Shown in pieces: positions 1 through 8,925 of a stretch of DNA of 44,800 nucleotides. A program made the position numbers and the translations under genes. The notes under the pieces are model-generated. The model ran no database searches, had not been told where the DNA came from, and saw only the letters and a program-made list of their open reading frames with translations. The stretch's first letter is position 1; each line of letters begins with the position of its first letter. The stretch is taken from positions 1 to 44,800 of the forward strand of contig DLOZ01000034.1 in assembly GCA_002479765.1 (NCBI GenBank). The letters run 5' to 3'. The stretch comes from Sphingomonadales bacterium UBA7471. GTDB taxonomy: Bacteria > Pseudomonadota > Alphaproteobacteria > Sphingomonadales > Sphingomonadaceae.

Positions 1-132
1 CTTGATGCAACAGGCCCTTTTTTTGGGCTGAAGCACGCACCCTATCGCGCCGACCGTGCCGACGGGTTGCCCCGCCAGCGTTCCCGTCATCCCGACCCAC
101 GTTCTAGACCGCAGCCTGCATGACGCGACTCG

Positions 133-151
133 AATAACCCATATGGTTATT
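133..151. other. Small inverted repeat downstream of tatC
   Basis: A perfect 7-base inverted repeat (AATAACC, five-base loop, GGTTATT) lies about 25 bases past the tatC stop codon. It could be a weak 3' end structure for the tat transcript, but the stem is AT-rich and has no clear U-run, so its role as a terminator is only a guess. The rest of positions 1-175 has no gene that I can support; a second weak stem (GGCCC, seven T, GGGCT) lies at 13-29 and may belong to a gene left of the window. Confidence 0.25.
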
Positions 152-175
152 TGTAGGAAAGTGGTTTTTTGAGAC

Positions 176-943
176 CTACGTCACAGCCTCTTCAGCCGCT
201 TCGGCTTTGGCGCGGCGGCGGCGGGTGAACCAGATGGCGACGAGCGCCATTTCAAACAATATGCACAAAGGAATGGCGAGCAGCAGTTGCGAGACAACGT
301 CCGGCGGCGTCAGCACCGCCGCGATGGCAAATGCGCCGACAATCGCATAACGGCGCGCGCCCTTGAGCTGTTCCAGCGTGACAATCCCTGCGCGTTCCAA
401 CAGCATCAGCAGCACGGGCAACAGAAACGAAATGCCAAAGCCAAAAATGAACTTCATCACAAAGCTGAGATAATTGTCGACGCCGGGCAGCGCCTGTTGT
501 TCCACGCCGCCAACATTTCCGCCGAAACCCAAGAGATATTCGAGCGCCACGGGTATCGCCATGAAATAGGCCATCGATGCCCCAAGGATAAACAGCACCG
601 GCGTTGCCAGTAAAAACGGCAGAAACGCCTGCTTTTCCTTGTTATACAATCCCGGCGCGACAAACCGCCACAGCTGCGTTGCGAAAACGGGGAAAGAAAA
701 GAAGCTGGCGGCGAAAAACGCGACCTTTATCTCGACGAAAAATGCCTCAAAGATCGCGGTGTAAATCAGCGTCTTTTGACCGGACTCGAGCAATGGCTGC
801 ACCAGAAATCCGAATATGGGCCGCGCAAAATACAGGCTGACGCCAAAGGCGATGGCGAGCGCCAGAAAGCTCCAGAGCAGACGGCTGCGTAGCTCAATCA
901 AATGATCGAGCAACGGCATTTTGCTGTCATCAATTTCGCTCAT
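176..943 (-). CDS. tatC: Twin-arginine translocase subunit TatC
   Basis: TatC is the polytopic inner-membrane core of the Tat translocase; with TatB it forms the receptor for twin-arginine signal peptides of folded proteins. The 255-residue product has the family's usual length and six hydrophobic segments. The N-terminal signature MPLLDHLIELRSR carries the conserved signal-binding glutamate (E17 here), and the first cytoplasmic loop has the F-VAPGLYNKEK segment with a second conserved glutamate. The C terminus is short and basic (RRRRAKAE) and would be cytoplasmic. It is the last gene of a tatA-tatB-tatC run; its ATG overlaps the tatB stop by four bases (ATGA), which suggests translational coupling. 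The assignment is secure. Confidence 0.97.
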   Translation of the reverse strand: MSEIDDSKMPLLDHLIELRSRLLWSFLALAIAFGVSLYFARPIFGFLVQPLLESGQKTLIYTAIFEAFFVEIKVAFFAASFFSFPVFATQLWRFVAPGLYNKEKQAFLPFLLATPVLFILGASMAYFMAIPVALEYLLGFGGNVGGVEQQALPGVDNYLSFVMKFIFGFGISFLLPVLLMLLERAGIVTLEQLKGARRYAIVGAFAIAAVLTPPDVVSQLLLAIPLCILFEMALVAIWFTRRRRAKAEAAEEAVT

Positions 944-1287
944 GCCTTGGCTGCCGTTTCTGCAGGGGGCGGATCTATCGGCAATTCGGGCTGACCACCG
1001 GATGCGGCAGCAGGCGCAGCATCATCGCCAAGAACATCGGCGCGCGGATCGGCGGGGTGTTCACGCATGATGCGTTCGTTTTCCGCTTTCCATTTTTTCT
1101 CTAATTCTTCGATTTCTGACTGACGTACCATTTCGTCAAAGCCGGAGCGAAAATGCGCCGCGACACCGCGGGCCTTGCCCACCCATTTTCCAACGACGCT
1201 TAACGCCTTTGGCAAATCCTTTGGACCAATGACCAGCAACGCCACAAGGACGACAAGCAACAGTTCGGAAGACGCGACGTCAAACAT
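940..1287 (-). CDS. tatB: Sec-independent protein translocase protein TatB
   Basis: TatB partners TatC in recognising twin-arginine signal peptides. The 115-residue product starts MFDVASSELLLVV, keeping the conserved acidic residue in the short N-terminal transmembrane helix (about residues 5-21). The hinge GPKDLP follows, then an amphipathic helix (about 25-50), a charged coil, and a Pro/Ala-rich tail. The GP-hinge with KDLP, the longer amphipathic region and the position just before tatC distinguish it from TatA. It overlaps tatC by four bases and lies 80 bases after tatA in the same transcript direction. Confidence 0.95.
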   Translation of the reverse strand: MFDVASSELLLVVLVALLVIGPKDLPKALSVVGKWVGKARGVAAHFRSGFDEMVRQSEIEELEKKWKAENERIMREHPADPRADVLGDDAAPAAASGGQPELPIDPPPAETAAKA

Positions 1288-1367
1288 TCAATTGGCCAAT
1301 CCGATGGACGGACACGGCACCACCCTGAACGAACGGCGACATGTCATCACGATTTACTGCCCCAAGA

Positions 1368-1586
1368 TTATTGGGTTTTATCGGTCTGCTTTTCGGCGTC
1401 GACAACGGTCGTGGCGCCGATTTGTGGCGGAGCCTTTGGCGCGTCGTCGTCTTCGCTCATGCTTTTTTTGAAGCTCTTAATGCCCTTGGCCACGTCGCCC
1501 ATCATGTCGGAGAAACGTCCTTTGCCGAACAAGAGCAAAACCAGAATGCCCACAATCAGCCAATGCCAAATACTAAAACCGCCCAT
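1368..1586 (-). CDS. tatA: Sec-independent protein translocase protein TatA
   Basis: TatA oligomerises around a loaded TatBC complex to let the folded substrate cross the membrane. The 72-residue product has the family architecture: a short N-terminal membrane helix (MGGFSIWHWLIVGILVLLLF), the FGKGRFSDMMGD hinge, an amphipathic helix KGIKSFKKSMSED, and an acidic then polar tail. The FG hinge and SFKK segment are typical of TatA rather than TatB. It is the first gene of tatABC and follows scpB with a gap of 65 bases, consistent with the scpA-scpB-tatABC arrangement found in many alphaproteobacteria. Confidence 0.95.
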   Translation of the reverse strand: MGGFSIWHWLIVGILVLLLFGKGRFSDMMGDVAKGIKSFKKSMSEDDDAPKAPPQIGATTVVDAEKQTDKTQ

Positions 1587-1651
1587 TTCAAACTCCTACC
1601 GGGATATGTCCCGAAAATTGCGACCGTGGTCGCGCAGATATCCCACCCTAT

Positions 1652-2260
1652 CTAGGCGTTGTTTTCGTCAATTTCCAGTTCGCTGTCACTTTCTTCCCCC
1701 GCAAAATGCATATCGCCCATTGCGGTGTCGATCGGATCGAGCAGTCCAGCGGCTTTCAAATCCTCAATTCCCGGCAAATCCTTGCGACTGGAGAGGCCGA
1801 AATGCGCCAGAAATCCGGGGGTTGTGGCGTAAATCAATGGGCGGCCGGGCACATCGCGTCGACCCGCTGGCCGGACCCAGCCCGCCTCCATCAACACATC
1901 CAGCGTGCCTTTCGAAATCTGCACGCCGCGAATGGCCTCAATCTCCGCACGGCTGACCGGTTCGTGATAGGCAATGATCGCCAATGTCTCGACCGCCGCA
2001 CGGCTGAGCTTGCGGCTTTCTTCGCGTTCGCGGCGCAAAACATAGGCCAGATCGGCCGCAGTCTGGAAATGCCACGCTTTGCCACGCCGGACCAATTCGA
2101 TACCGCGCCCAGCATAATGCGCCTCCAGCTGCGCCAGCGCATCGGCGATATCGACGTCGTCGCCGACATATGCGCGAATCTGTTCAACGGTCATGGGCTG
2201 GTCACTGGCGAACAAGGTCGCCTCGACCGCGCGAACATGTGGGTCGCTTATTATCGTCAT
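1652..2260 (-). CDS. scpB: Segregation and condensation protein ScpB
   Basis: ScpB is a winged-helix kleisin-associated subunit that works with SMC and ScpA in chromosome condensation and segregation. The 202-residue product has the expected tandem winged-helix region (about residues 5-165), including the typical stretch AAVETLAIIAYHEPVSRAEI, which is diagnostic of the family, and RGVQISKGTLDVL after it. The C-terminal 30 residues are acidic and probably disordered. The start codon overlaps the end of scpA by four bases, so the two subunits are probably translationally coupled. No smc gene lies in this window. Confidence 0.95.
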   Translation of the reverse strand: MTIISDPHVRAVEATLFASDQPMTVEQIRAYVGDDVDIADALAQLEAHYAGRGIELVRRGKAWHFQTAADLAYVLRREREESRKLSRAAVETLAIIAYHEPVSRAEIEAIRGVQISKGTLDVLMEAGWVRPAGRRDVPGRPLIYATTPGFLAHFGLSSRKDLPGIEDLKAAGLLDPIDTAMGDMHFAGEESDSELEIDENNA

Positions 2261-3039
2261 GCTTTCACCCTTAACAACAATGGCGCAAATGTCGCCTCTT
2301 GCTGCAAATCAACAGCGCCGCGTTTGGCGAGCTCCAGCGCGGCCACAAAACTGGACGCCAGCGCGGATTTGCGCAGCGCAGGTTCGGCATGGACGGGCAG
2401 AAACGCCTCAATCGACGTCCAATCGACCGCGCGGCCAATCATCGCCGATACGCGCTCCAGCGCTTCTTCCAGTGTCATGACTTGCCGTTTTTTCACGACA
2501 TGCATTACTGGCTGCGTGCGCGCCTTTACCTGCCCATATGCGGTGATGAGTTCGAAATAATCGCATTCCCAAGCCCGCGCCTTGACCACGCGCAAGCCTT
2601 CGGGATTGCCGCGCAAAAAGATATCGCGCCCCAGCCGGTCCCGCGCCATCAACCGCGCACCGCTTTCGCGCATCGCGTTCAACCGTTCCAGCCGCAGCTG
2701 CAGGCGCAGCGCAAGCTCCTCTGGCGATGGATCAATCGTCGGGTCCTTGGGCAGCAGCAGCGCGGATTTAAGATAGGCGAGCCACGCCGCCATCACCAGA
2801 TAATCCGCCGCAAGCTCCAGCTTCAGCGCGCGGGCCTCATCAATGAACACCAGATATTGTTCGACCAAGGCAAGGATCGACAGTTGGCGCAAATCGACCT
2901 TTTGGTTGCGCGCCAGTGCCAGCAACAGGTCAAGCGGCCCTTCCCATCCGTCAATATCGATGGTCAGGACATTGGGTTCGGGAACGCTCGCGGTGCGGAG
3001 CGCATCTTGCTCTTCATCAAAGAGCAATTGCCCCGTCAT
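2257..3039 (-). CDS. scpA: Segregation and condensation protein ScpA
   Basis: ScpA is the kleisin that bridges the SMC dimer and binds ScpB. The 260-residue product contains the family hallmark WEGPLDLLLALARNQKVDL near residues 33-51, followed by the SILALVEQYL helix and the LVMAAWLAYLKSALLLP segment that forms the N-terminal SMC-binding domain. The C-terminal winged-helix region (about 180-250) is present. The ORF overlaps nagZ upstream and scpB downstream by four bases each, so nagZ-scpA-scpB reads as one tightly coupled unit. The first 30 residues, before the conserved domain, are variable. Confidence 0.95.
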   Translation of the reverse strand: MTGQLLFDEEQDALRTASVPEPNVLTIDIDGWEGPLDLLLALARNQKVDLRQLSILALVEQYLVFIDEARALKLELAADYLVMAAWLAYLKSALLLPKDPTIDPSPEELALRLQLRLERLNAMRESGARLMARDRLGRDIFLRGNPEGLRVVKARAWECDYFELITAYGQVKARTQPVMHVVKKRQVMTLEEALERVSAMIGRAVDWTSIEAFLPVHAEPALRKSALASSFVAALELAKRGAVDLQQEATFAPLLLRVKA

Positions 3040-4085
3040 GCCGCGCCCGTTGCTCCGCCGGTCAGCTTCGCACTTGTGTCCGCAAGCGCGAGCAGCTGAT
3101 CCCGCTTGTCCAGCAAAAAGGCAAGTCGGTCGGCATCAAATGCGGGGACGGGCAAGGCCATCGCGCGGTCCAGACGCGCCCGCGCTGCTTGGGTGATGTC
3201 GGGCAATATGTCCGCAATCGCACGCATTTCGTCCAACCGGCCCCAGCAGTTCAGCGCGATATCGCATCCCGCCTCAACACAAAGCAGCGCGCGTGTCGCA
3301 ACGTCGCCTTGAAGCGCGTTCATATCGAGATCATCGCTCATCAACAGACCATCAAAGCCGATATTTGCACGGATGATATCATTCAGCACAGAAGGCGACA
3401 TGGTTGCCGTGTGCTGATCGTCCCACACATCATAGACCACATGCCCGGTCATGCCCATCGCAGCGTTGTTGAGCGTGCGAAATGGCGCGAGGTCTTGTTC
3501 AAGCTCTGCCGCGCTGGCGGTGACATGCGGCAGGTCATGATGGGTATCGACGCTGGCGCGGCCCTGCCCCGGCATATGTTTGACAACGCCAATGACGCCG
3601 CCTTTGGCAAGGCCGTCCAATATCGCACGGCCAAGCGCGGCAACGCGCATCGGGTCGCTGCCCAGCGCGCGGTCACCGATGGCCGAATGCGTTTCGGGCA
3701 CGCGGACATCCAGCACGGGCAAGCAATCGACGTTAATGCCCACTTCGTTCAGTGACAGCGCAATCGCTTCGGCATTGCAGCGCGCCGCCTCAATCGCGGT
3801 CATGGGCGCCACATCGTATAGCGCGTCAAACGCTCCGCCGGCGGGAAAGTCCGGCCAGACGGGCGGACGCATACGCGCGACGCGGCCGCCTTCCTGATCA
3901 ATCAGGACAGGCACATCATCGCGGCCATGCAAGCTGCGCAGGCTGTCGGTCAGCGCGCGCACCTGTGCGCGGTCCTCAATATTGCGTTTGAACAGGATGT
4001 AGCCCGCCGGTTCGACATCGCGAAACAGGCGTTTTTCATCATCAGTCAGGGTCAGGCCCGAAAGGCCAAATATCACGGGCTTCAT
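3036..4085 (-). CDS. nagZ: Beta-N-acetylhexosaminidase (glycoside hydrolase family 3, NagZ type)
   Basis: NagZ is a cytoplasmic enzyme that removes N-acetylglucosamine from anhydro-muropeptides during peptidoglycan recycling. The ATG at 4085 gives 349 residues beginning MKPVIFGLSG; a longer reading from 4148 adds 21 residues unlike the family, so I use the shorter start. Family marks are DQEGGRVARM near residue 60, the loop KHMPGQGRASVDTHH carrying the D-T-H catalytic acid/base pair, and MSDDLDM with the likely nucleophile Asp. The loop reads PGQG where many family members have PGHG. Placement between the SPOR/argS genes and scpAB is the arrangement common in alphaproteobacteria. Confidence 0.93.
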   Translation of the reverse strand: MKPVIFGLSGLTLTDDEKRLFRDVEPAGYILFKRNIEDRAQVRALTDSLRSLHGRDDVPVLIDQEGGRVARMRPPVWPDFPAGGAFDALYDVAPMTAIEAARCNAEAIALSLNEVGINVDCLPVLDVRVPETHSAIGDRALGSDPMRVAALGRAILDGLAKGGVIGVVKHMPGQGRASVDTHHDLPHVTASAAELEQDLAPFRTLNNAAMGMTGHVVYDVWDDQHTATMSPSVLNDIIRANIGFDGLLMSDDLDMNALQGDVATRALLCVEAGCDIALNCWGRLDEMRAIADILPDITQAARARLDRAMALPVPAFDADRLAFLLDKRDQLLALADTSAKLTGGATGAA

Positions 4086-4160
4086 GGCGCGCAAGCTAGG
4101 GCCGCCGTGCCCCCAAGGCAAGCATGGAGCAGCGGCGCTTTGGCCCAAAGCTGTGTATAA

Positions 4161-4667
4161 TTAAGCGATCGCGCCGAGGAAATCGCGCTTGCCCACCGGC
4201 ACGCCCTTCATCCGCAGCAGCGCATAGGCCATGCTGAGATGGAAGAAGAAATTGGGAATGGCAAAGCCGTGGACATAAACGCTGCCGGTGAAGGGTATGT
4301 CACCGCTTGGCGTGGTGAGCACGACTTTCGCGTCTTCGCGGCCTTCAAAACCATCGGGCGATGCGGCTTCCAGAAACGCAATCGCCTTGGCCACGCGGCC
4401 CTGCACATCGGCGTAGCTGACTTCATCATCAGCCCATGGCTGATTTTCCACTTGGCCGACACGGACAGCGACGAACTTTGCCGTATCGGTCACCATTTGC
4501 ACCTGCCGCGTGAGCGGTGCCATGTCGTCGATCAGGCGCGCATCGAGCAAGTCGGACAGGGGTATGCCCTGTTCCGCGGCAAAGGCGCTGCCCTTTTCGA
4601 GCATGTTGGACAGGTTTTTCAGGCCGCGGATGAAAGCGGGAATGGCAACGTCATATAATGCAGGCAT
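4161..4667 (-). CDS. DUF1993 family protein
   Basis: The 168-residue product begins MPALYDVAIPAFIRGLKNL, followed by the helix around RLIDDMAPLTRQVQMVTDTAK, which matches the DUF1993 family, a helical-bundle family of unknown function with a DinB-like look. No signal peptide or membrane segment is visible. It is in line with the SPOR gene (gap of 70 bases) and nagZ (gap of 75 bases), but the gaps are wider than elsewhere in the cluster and it may be an independent insertion in an otherwise conserved order. The start is preceded by an AGGAGAA-like ribosome site (seen on plus as TTCTCCT just above the ATG), which supports it. Function unknown. Confidence 0.8.
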   Translation of the reverse strand: MPALYDVAIPAFIRGLKNLSNMLEKGSAFAAEQGIPLSDLLDARLIDDMAPLTRQVQMVTDTAKFVAVRVGQVENQPWADDEVSYADVQGRVAKAIAFLEAASPDGFEGREDAKVVLTTPSGDIPFTGSVYVHGFAIPNFFFHLSMAYALLRMKGVPVGKRDFLGAIA

Positions 4668-4737
4668 GTTCTTCTCCTAAAAAGCGTGCGGGCGGCATAT
4701 GCTGCCACGGCCATTTGCCCGCGTAAAAAATGTTGAT

Positions 4738-5409
4738 TTAGCGCACGATCAGGCAGTTTTCGCCCGCGACCTTCAGCTTTGCGCATAATTGCTGCGCTTC
4801 GGATGAATTTGCGGTCACCGCCTGAAGCCGGAAAACCTTGCGGCCGCCTTCGACATTGGCTTCGGCGATTTTGCGGTTCATTCCGGCCAAAAAGCCGAAG
4901 CGTTTGTTTAAAGCAGCCCAAGCCGCGTCGGCCTTGGCAGAATCGCCGAACGCGCCGAGCTGCACCATGACTGCGCCCGCAGATGGTGCCGCAGACGGTG
5001 CGGCTGGCGCTGAAGCTGGAGCTGATGCCATGGCGGCAGGTGGTGCGGCGGCGGCGATTTTCGCGGCGGGAACCAATATCGCGCCCGTTTTGGTGCCTTC
5101 GCTCGCGGCAAAGGCCGAATCGCCCTCACCTTCAAATCTTTTGCCACCGGCATCCTGAGGCTTGACCTTATAGGCGCCTGCGGGTGCGGCAATCAGTTCG
5201 CCATTCCCATTCGCGCCGCCCGTCTGGTTACGCTGCACCCAATAGACCGCGCCAACAATCGCGGCGAGCAAGACAAGCCCGGCAAGCACCATCACCGCGA
5301 TCCTCAGCGGGGATGTACTTTCAACATATTCGTAACCGTCAGCGGTTTCCAACCAGGGCAGACGATCGGGATCGTTCAGATTCAGTCCATTGTTGTTGGT
5401 GTTGTTCAT
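4738..5409 (-). CDS. SPOR domain-containing membrane protein
   Basis: The 223-residue product has a cytoplasmic N terminus of about 35 residues, one membrane helix (about 34-54, ending in YWVQRN), a Pro/Ala-rich periplasmic linker (about 105-140), and a C-terminal SPOR domain (about 145-223) starting MVQLGAFGDSAKAD. SPOR domains bind denuded glycan strands at the division septum, so a role in envelope division or peptidoglycan binding is likely. It sits 16 bases downstream of argS and upstream of nagZ, the usual alphaproteobacterial position. It resembles FtsN/DedD in architecture, but I do not claim that it is FtsN. Confidence 0.9.
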   Translation of the reverse strand: MNNTNNNGLNLNDPDRLPWLETADGYEYVESTSPLRIAVMVLAGLVLLAAIVGAVYWVQRNQTGGANGNGELIAAPAGAYKVKPQDAGGKRFEGEGDSAFAASEGTKTGAILVPAAKIAAAAPPAAMASAPASAPAAPSAAPSAGAVMVQLGAFGDSAKADAAWAALNKRFGFLAGMNRKIAEANVEGGRKVFRLQAVTANSSEAQQLCAKLKVAGENCLIVR

Positions 5410-5425
5410 GCCGGTTCCCCAATTG

Positions 5426-7147
5426 CTACATATTGTAAGCGGCCTCGACGCCCATCAGGCGCAAACCATTGCGCAGAACTTGCCCGATATTGGTCGCCAT
5501 GAAAAGCCTTGCGCCCGTCAGCGCCGGGTCTTGGGGCAATATGAAGCGCTTGTCCGGTTGGTCATTGCCCAGGTTCCAATAGGCATGGAATGCCGCCGCC
5601 AAGTCATTGAGGTAAAAGGCAATACGGTGCGGCTCGCCCGATTTGGCGGACGCTTCGACAATGCGCGGGAAGTTTGCGGCTTCGCGAATAAGGCCGATTT
5701 CGGCGTCGCCGAGCAACGCCAGTTCCGATCCGTCGATGCCCAAGCCCTCGCCCTCTGCCTTGCGCAAGGTCGAGGCGATACGCGCATGGGCATATTGCAC
5801 ATAAAATACCGGATTGTCCTTCGACGCTTCGACCACCTTGGCAAAGTCAAAGTCCATCTGCGCATCGGATTTGCGCGTCAGCATCGTGAAGCGGACGACA
5901 TCCTTGCCGACTTCTTCGATCACATCGGCCAGCGTGACAAAGCTGCCCGACCGCTTGGACATTTTCACGGGCTCACCGCCGCGCAGCAGGCGCACCATTT
6001 GGACAAGCTTGATATCGAAATCGACCTTGCCATCGGTCAGCGCATTGACCGCCGCCTTGATACGCTTGACGGTACCCGCATGATCCGCGCCCCAAATGTC
6101 GATCATGGCGTCAACGCCCTGACTTTTCTGGAAATGATAGGCAAGGTCAGCGCCGAAATAGGTCCAGCTGCCGTTGGATTTCTTGATCGGCCGGTCTTGA
6201 TCATCACCAAATTGCGTCGACCGGAACAAGGGAAGCGTCACCGGCTCCCAATCTTCGATTTCCTTGCCCTTTGGCTTTTCCAATTCGCCGTCATAGACAA
6301 GGCCGCGCGCGCGTAGTTCGAGCTCCGCAATGTCCGCCTTGCCCGCTTCATGCAGCTCGGCTTCGGATGAAAACAGGTCATGATGGATGCCCAGCAAGGC
6401 AAGGTCGGCCTTGATCATTTCCATCATCTCGGCCACCGCAGCCTTGCGGAACAGCGCCAGCCATTCTGCCTCTGGCTGGGCGACATATTGGTCGCCAAAA
6501 CGCTCTGCCAGCCGCTGGCCGACCGGAATCAGATAGTCGCCGGGGTACAGCCCTTCGGCGATTTCAATGGCCTCGCCCAATGCCTCGCGATAGCGCAAAT
6601 GCGCGGACCGCGCCAAAACATCGACCTGCCCACCGGCGTCGTTGATATAATATTCGCGCACGACGCGGTAGCCTGCGAACTCCATCAATGCGGCAAGCGC
6701 GTCGCCCACCACAGCGCCGCGGCAATGCCCCATATGCATTGGCCCCGTCGGGTTGGCGGAGACATATTCGATATTGACCGATTTGCCGTCCCCACGGTGG
6801 GAGCGCCCATAATCATCGCCAGCCTGCGCAATCGCGCGCAGTTCATCAAGCCATGCCGATGCGTCGAGCCGCAGGTTTAAAAAGCCCGGTCCGGCGATTT
6901 CGACAGCCGTGACGCCGGAGACCTTTGCCAGTTCAGCCGACAGCGCTTCGGCCAATTGGCGCGGATTAAGGCCAGCGGGTTTGGCGAGCACCATCGCCGC
7001 GTTGGTCGAAATGTCGCCATGTGATGGATCGCGTGGCGGTTCGACCGTCACATGAGAGCGATCAATGCCCGATGGCAGGATCTTGCTGGCAACAAGTGCG
7101 TCCAGCGCATGATCGACATGCGCTGCATATTGTTCAAAAAGGGTCAT
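5426..7147 (-). CDS. argS: Arginine--tRNA ligase
   Basis: ArgRS is a class I synthetase that charges tRNA-Arg with arginine in the cytosol. The 573-residue product has the N-terminal additional domain (about 1-115), the catalytic domain with the HIGH-type motif as HMGH within ANPTGPMHMGHCRG near residues 131-144, the KMSKR loop in PVKMSKRSGS, and a C-terminal DALR anticodon-binding domain ending GVEAAYNM. Length and motif order are normal. It begins 25 bases after the lipoprotein gene and ends 16 bases before the SPOR gene, so the three are likely one transcript. Confidence 0.97.
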   Translation of the reverse strand: MTLFEQYAAHVDHALDALVASKILPSGIDRSHVTVEPPRDPSHGDISTNAAMVLAKPAGLNPRQLAEALSAELAKVSGVTAVEIAGPGFLNLRLDASAWLDELRAIAQAGDDYGRSHRGDGKSVNIEYVSANPTGPMHMGHCRGAVVGDALAALMEFAGYRVVREYYINDAGGQVDVLARSAHLRYREALGEAIEIAEGLYPGDYLIPVGQRLAERFGDQYVAQPEAEWLALFRKAAVAEMMEMIKADLALLGIHHDLFSSEAELHEAGKADIAELELRARGLVYDGELEKPKGKEIEDWEPVTLPLFRSTQFGDDQDRPIKKSNGSWTYFGADLAYHFQKSQGVDAMIDIWGADHAGTVKRIKAAVNALTDGKVDFDIKLVQMVRLLRGGEPVKMSKRSGSFVTLADVIEEVGKDVVRFTMLTRKSDAQMDFDFAKVVEASKDNPVFYVQYAHARIASTLRKAEGEGLGIDGSELALLGDAEIGLIREAANFPRIVEASAKSGEPHRIAFYLNDLAAAFHAYWNLGNDQPDKRFILPQDPALTGARLFMATNIGQVLRNGLRLMGVEAAYNM

Positions 7148-7172
7148 CTTCGTGCCTTGAAAAAAGCGCGTA

Positions 7173-7823
7173 TCAACGCGTTACATTATACCGCAGCTGA
7201 TCTTCGGTCAGCTGGAAACCGACAAGCATTTCAAAGCTTGATCGGACGACCGCCGCGCGCACTTCAGGGTCCGCCATGGGGTCAAGCGCGGCATCGGGGT
7301 CACCGGGCTTGCGCTTCTTGGTAATTTTTTGAACGATTTCGGCCGGCAAGCTGGCCGATGCCTTGTCGATATAGCTTGCCGCTTGCGCGCTGGCAGATGC
7401 CCGTTGTTGGCCATCGGCAAATTGCACAGTCACTTGGCCCACGCGCTTGGCGATAACGGCGCTGCCGCCCTGCACCACGGTGGTGAAATAAGGCAAAGTC
7501 ACTGTCCGGCTGCCTTGCGTATCGCTGCGCCTTGCCTGAACATCGAAACTTGCTTGTGAAAAAATCTTGTCGCCACTGTCGTTGCACGTCGGACGGACAT
7601 TGGTGATTGACGCGACAATATCGATTGCGCTCGCGTCCTGGCTGTCGGCCGGGTTGAACAAGGTTATGTCGCCCGTGCCATCAGGAATGGCGACCGCAGG
7701 GCAGCCCGAGCGTGTGACGTTCACGCCTACACCGGCGCCGATATCAAGGTCGCCTTCGCGCGAACAACCGGCCAAGGTTGCTGCGACAATGCCGAAGGTC
7801 AGGACTTTGGCGGCAAATTTCAT
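7173..7823 (-). CDS. Predicted lipoprotein of unknown function
   Basis: The product from the ATG at 7823 is 216 residues and starts with a lipoprotein signal peptide: MKFAAKVLTFG, a hydrophobic core, and the lipobox LAGC with the lipidated Cys at position 20. A longer reading upstream to 8387 would run over the ispH gene and is not credible. The mature part is rich in Val, Ala and Ser and predicted to be beta-rich, with two further Cys residues that could form a disulfide. I do not recognise a named domain. It lies directly upstream of argS, and is divergent from ispH. Confidence 0.8.
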   Translation of the reverse strand: MKFAAKVLTFGIVAATLAGCSREGDLDIGAGVGVNVTRSGCPAVAIPDGTGDITLFNPADSQDASAIDIVASITNVRPTCNDSGDKIFSQASFDVQARRSDTQGSRTVTLPYFTTVVQGGSAVIAKRVGQVTVQFADGQQRASASAQAASYIDKASASLPAEIVQKITKKRKPGDPDAALDPMADPEVRAAVVRSSFEMLVGFQLTEDQLRYNVTR

Positions 7824-7958
7824 ATAGGCTATCCTTGGCATAACAGTGCATGTGTTGCGGGTACGTCGCTGGCATTGGTCCTTATCCGCCCATCGCCTGA
7901 CGTGCAACAGGGGAAAGGCCTTGGCGGATGCGGCCTGTTTAACTAAAGGACATTGCCG

Positions 7959-8924
7959 ATGACTGAACAAACGATCTCCAAGAAACCCCTCACGCTGCTT
8001 CTGGCGGCACCACGCGGTTTTTGCGCTGGCGTGGACCGCGCTATCAAGATTGTCGAGCTCGCGCTCGAACAGCATGGCGCGCCGGTATATGTGCGCCATG
8101 AAATTGTGCACAACCGCTTTGTCGTCGACAGTTTGAAGGCCAAGGGCGCGATATTTGTCGAGGAACTGGACGAAGTGCCCGATGGCGCGCATGTCGTATT
8201 TTCGGCGCATGGTGTTCCTAAATCGGTCCCCGCAAATGCGCAGCAACGCGGCCTTGCCTATTTCGATGCCACCTGCCCTTTGGTGTCCAAGGTGCATAAG
8301 CAGGCCGAACGGCAGGTGGAAGCCGGACGTCACATCATTTTCGTGGGCCATGCTGGCCATCCCGAAGTCATCGGCACATTCGGCCAAGTCCCCGCAGGCG
8401 CGATGACATTGGTGGAAACCGCGGAGGACGCCCGCAATATTCAGCCTGCGGATGCCGACAATCTCGCTTTTCTGACGCAGACAACTTTGTCGGTCGACGA
8501 TACGTCGGAAATCACATCTATTCTGGAATCACGCTTCCCGAACATTGTCGGTCCGAAGGGTGAGGATATTTGTTACGCGACATCAAACCGGCAAGAGGCG
8601 GTAAAGGCGATTGCGGATAAATGTGACCTCGTCCTCGTCATCGGCGCGCCCAACAGTTCGAACTCGCTGCGCTTGGTTGAAGTGGCCGCGCGTTCGGGTG
8701 CGAAAGCGCATCTTGTGCAGCGCGCCGACAATATCAGCATGAACTGGTTCGACGGCGTGGACACGCTTGGCCTGACGGCAGGTGCATCTGCCCCTGAAAT
8801 ATTGGTCCGCGAAATCATCGATGCGCTTGCCGTGCATTTTGACATTGATGAACAGCAGGTCACAACGGCGCAAGAAAGCATCACCTTTAAATTGCCACGC
8901 GAACTGGCCGGCGCGGCGGCCTGA
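7959..8924 (+). CDS. ispH: 4-hydroxy-3-methylbut-2-enyl diphosphate reductase
   Basis: IspH is the last enzyme of the non-mevalonate (MEP) isoprenoid pathway, making IPP and DMAPP from HMBPP with a [4Fe-4S] cluster. The 321-residue product shows the cluster cysteines in APRGFCAGVDRA (C22), the central DATCPLVSKVH, and the C-terminal EDICYATSNRQ. An AAAGGA ribosome site ends eight bases before the ATG at 7959, so that start is preferred over the TTG two codons upstream. The gene is followed after one base by thrB, and then rnhA, a compact three-gene plus-strand unit. Confidence 0.97.
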   Translation: MTEQTISKKPLTLLLAAPRGFCAGVDRAIKIVELALEQHGAPVYVRHEIVHNRFVVDSLKAKGAIFVEELDEVPDGAHVVFSAHGVPKSVPANAQQRGLAYFDATCPLVSKVHKQAERQVEAGRHIIFVGHAGHPEVIGTFGQVPAGAMTLVETAEDARNIQPADADNLAFLTQTTLSVDDTSEITSILESRFPNIVGPKGEDICYATSNRQEAVKAIADKCDLVLVIGAPNSSNSLRLVEVAARSGAKAHLVQRADNISMNWFDGVDTLGLTAGASAPEILVREIIDALAVHFDIDEQQVTTAQESITFKLPRELAGAAA

Positions 8925-8925
8925 C

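Noticed and set aside
7824..8387. N-terminal extension of the lipoprotein gene
   Set aside because: It would overlap ispH and remove the lipobox signal peptide from the N terminus.
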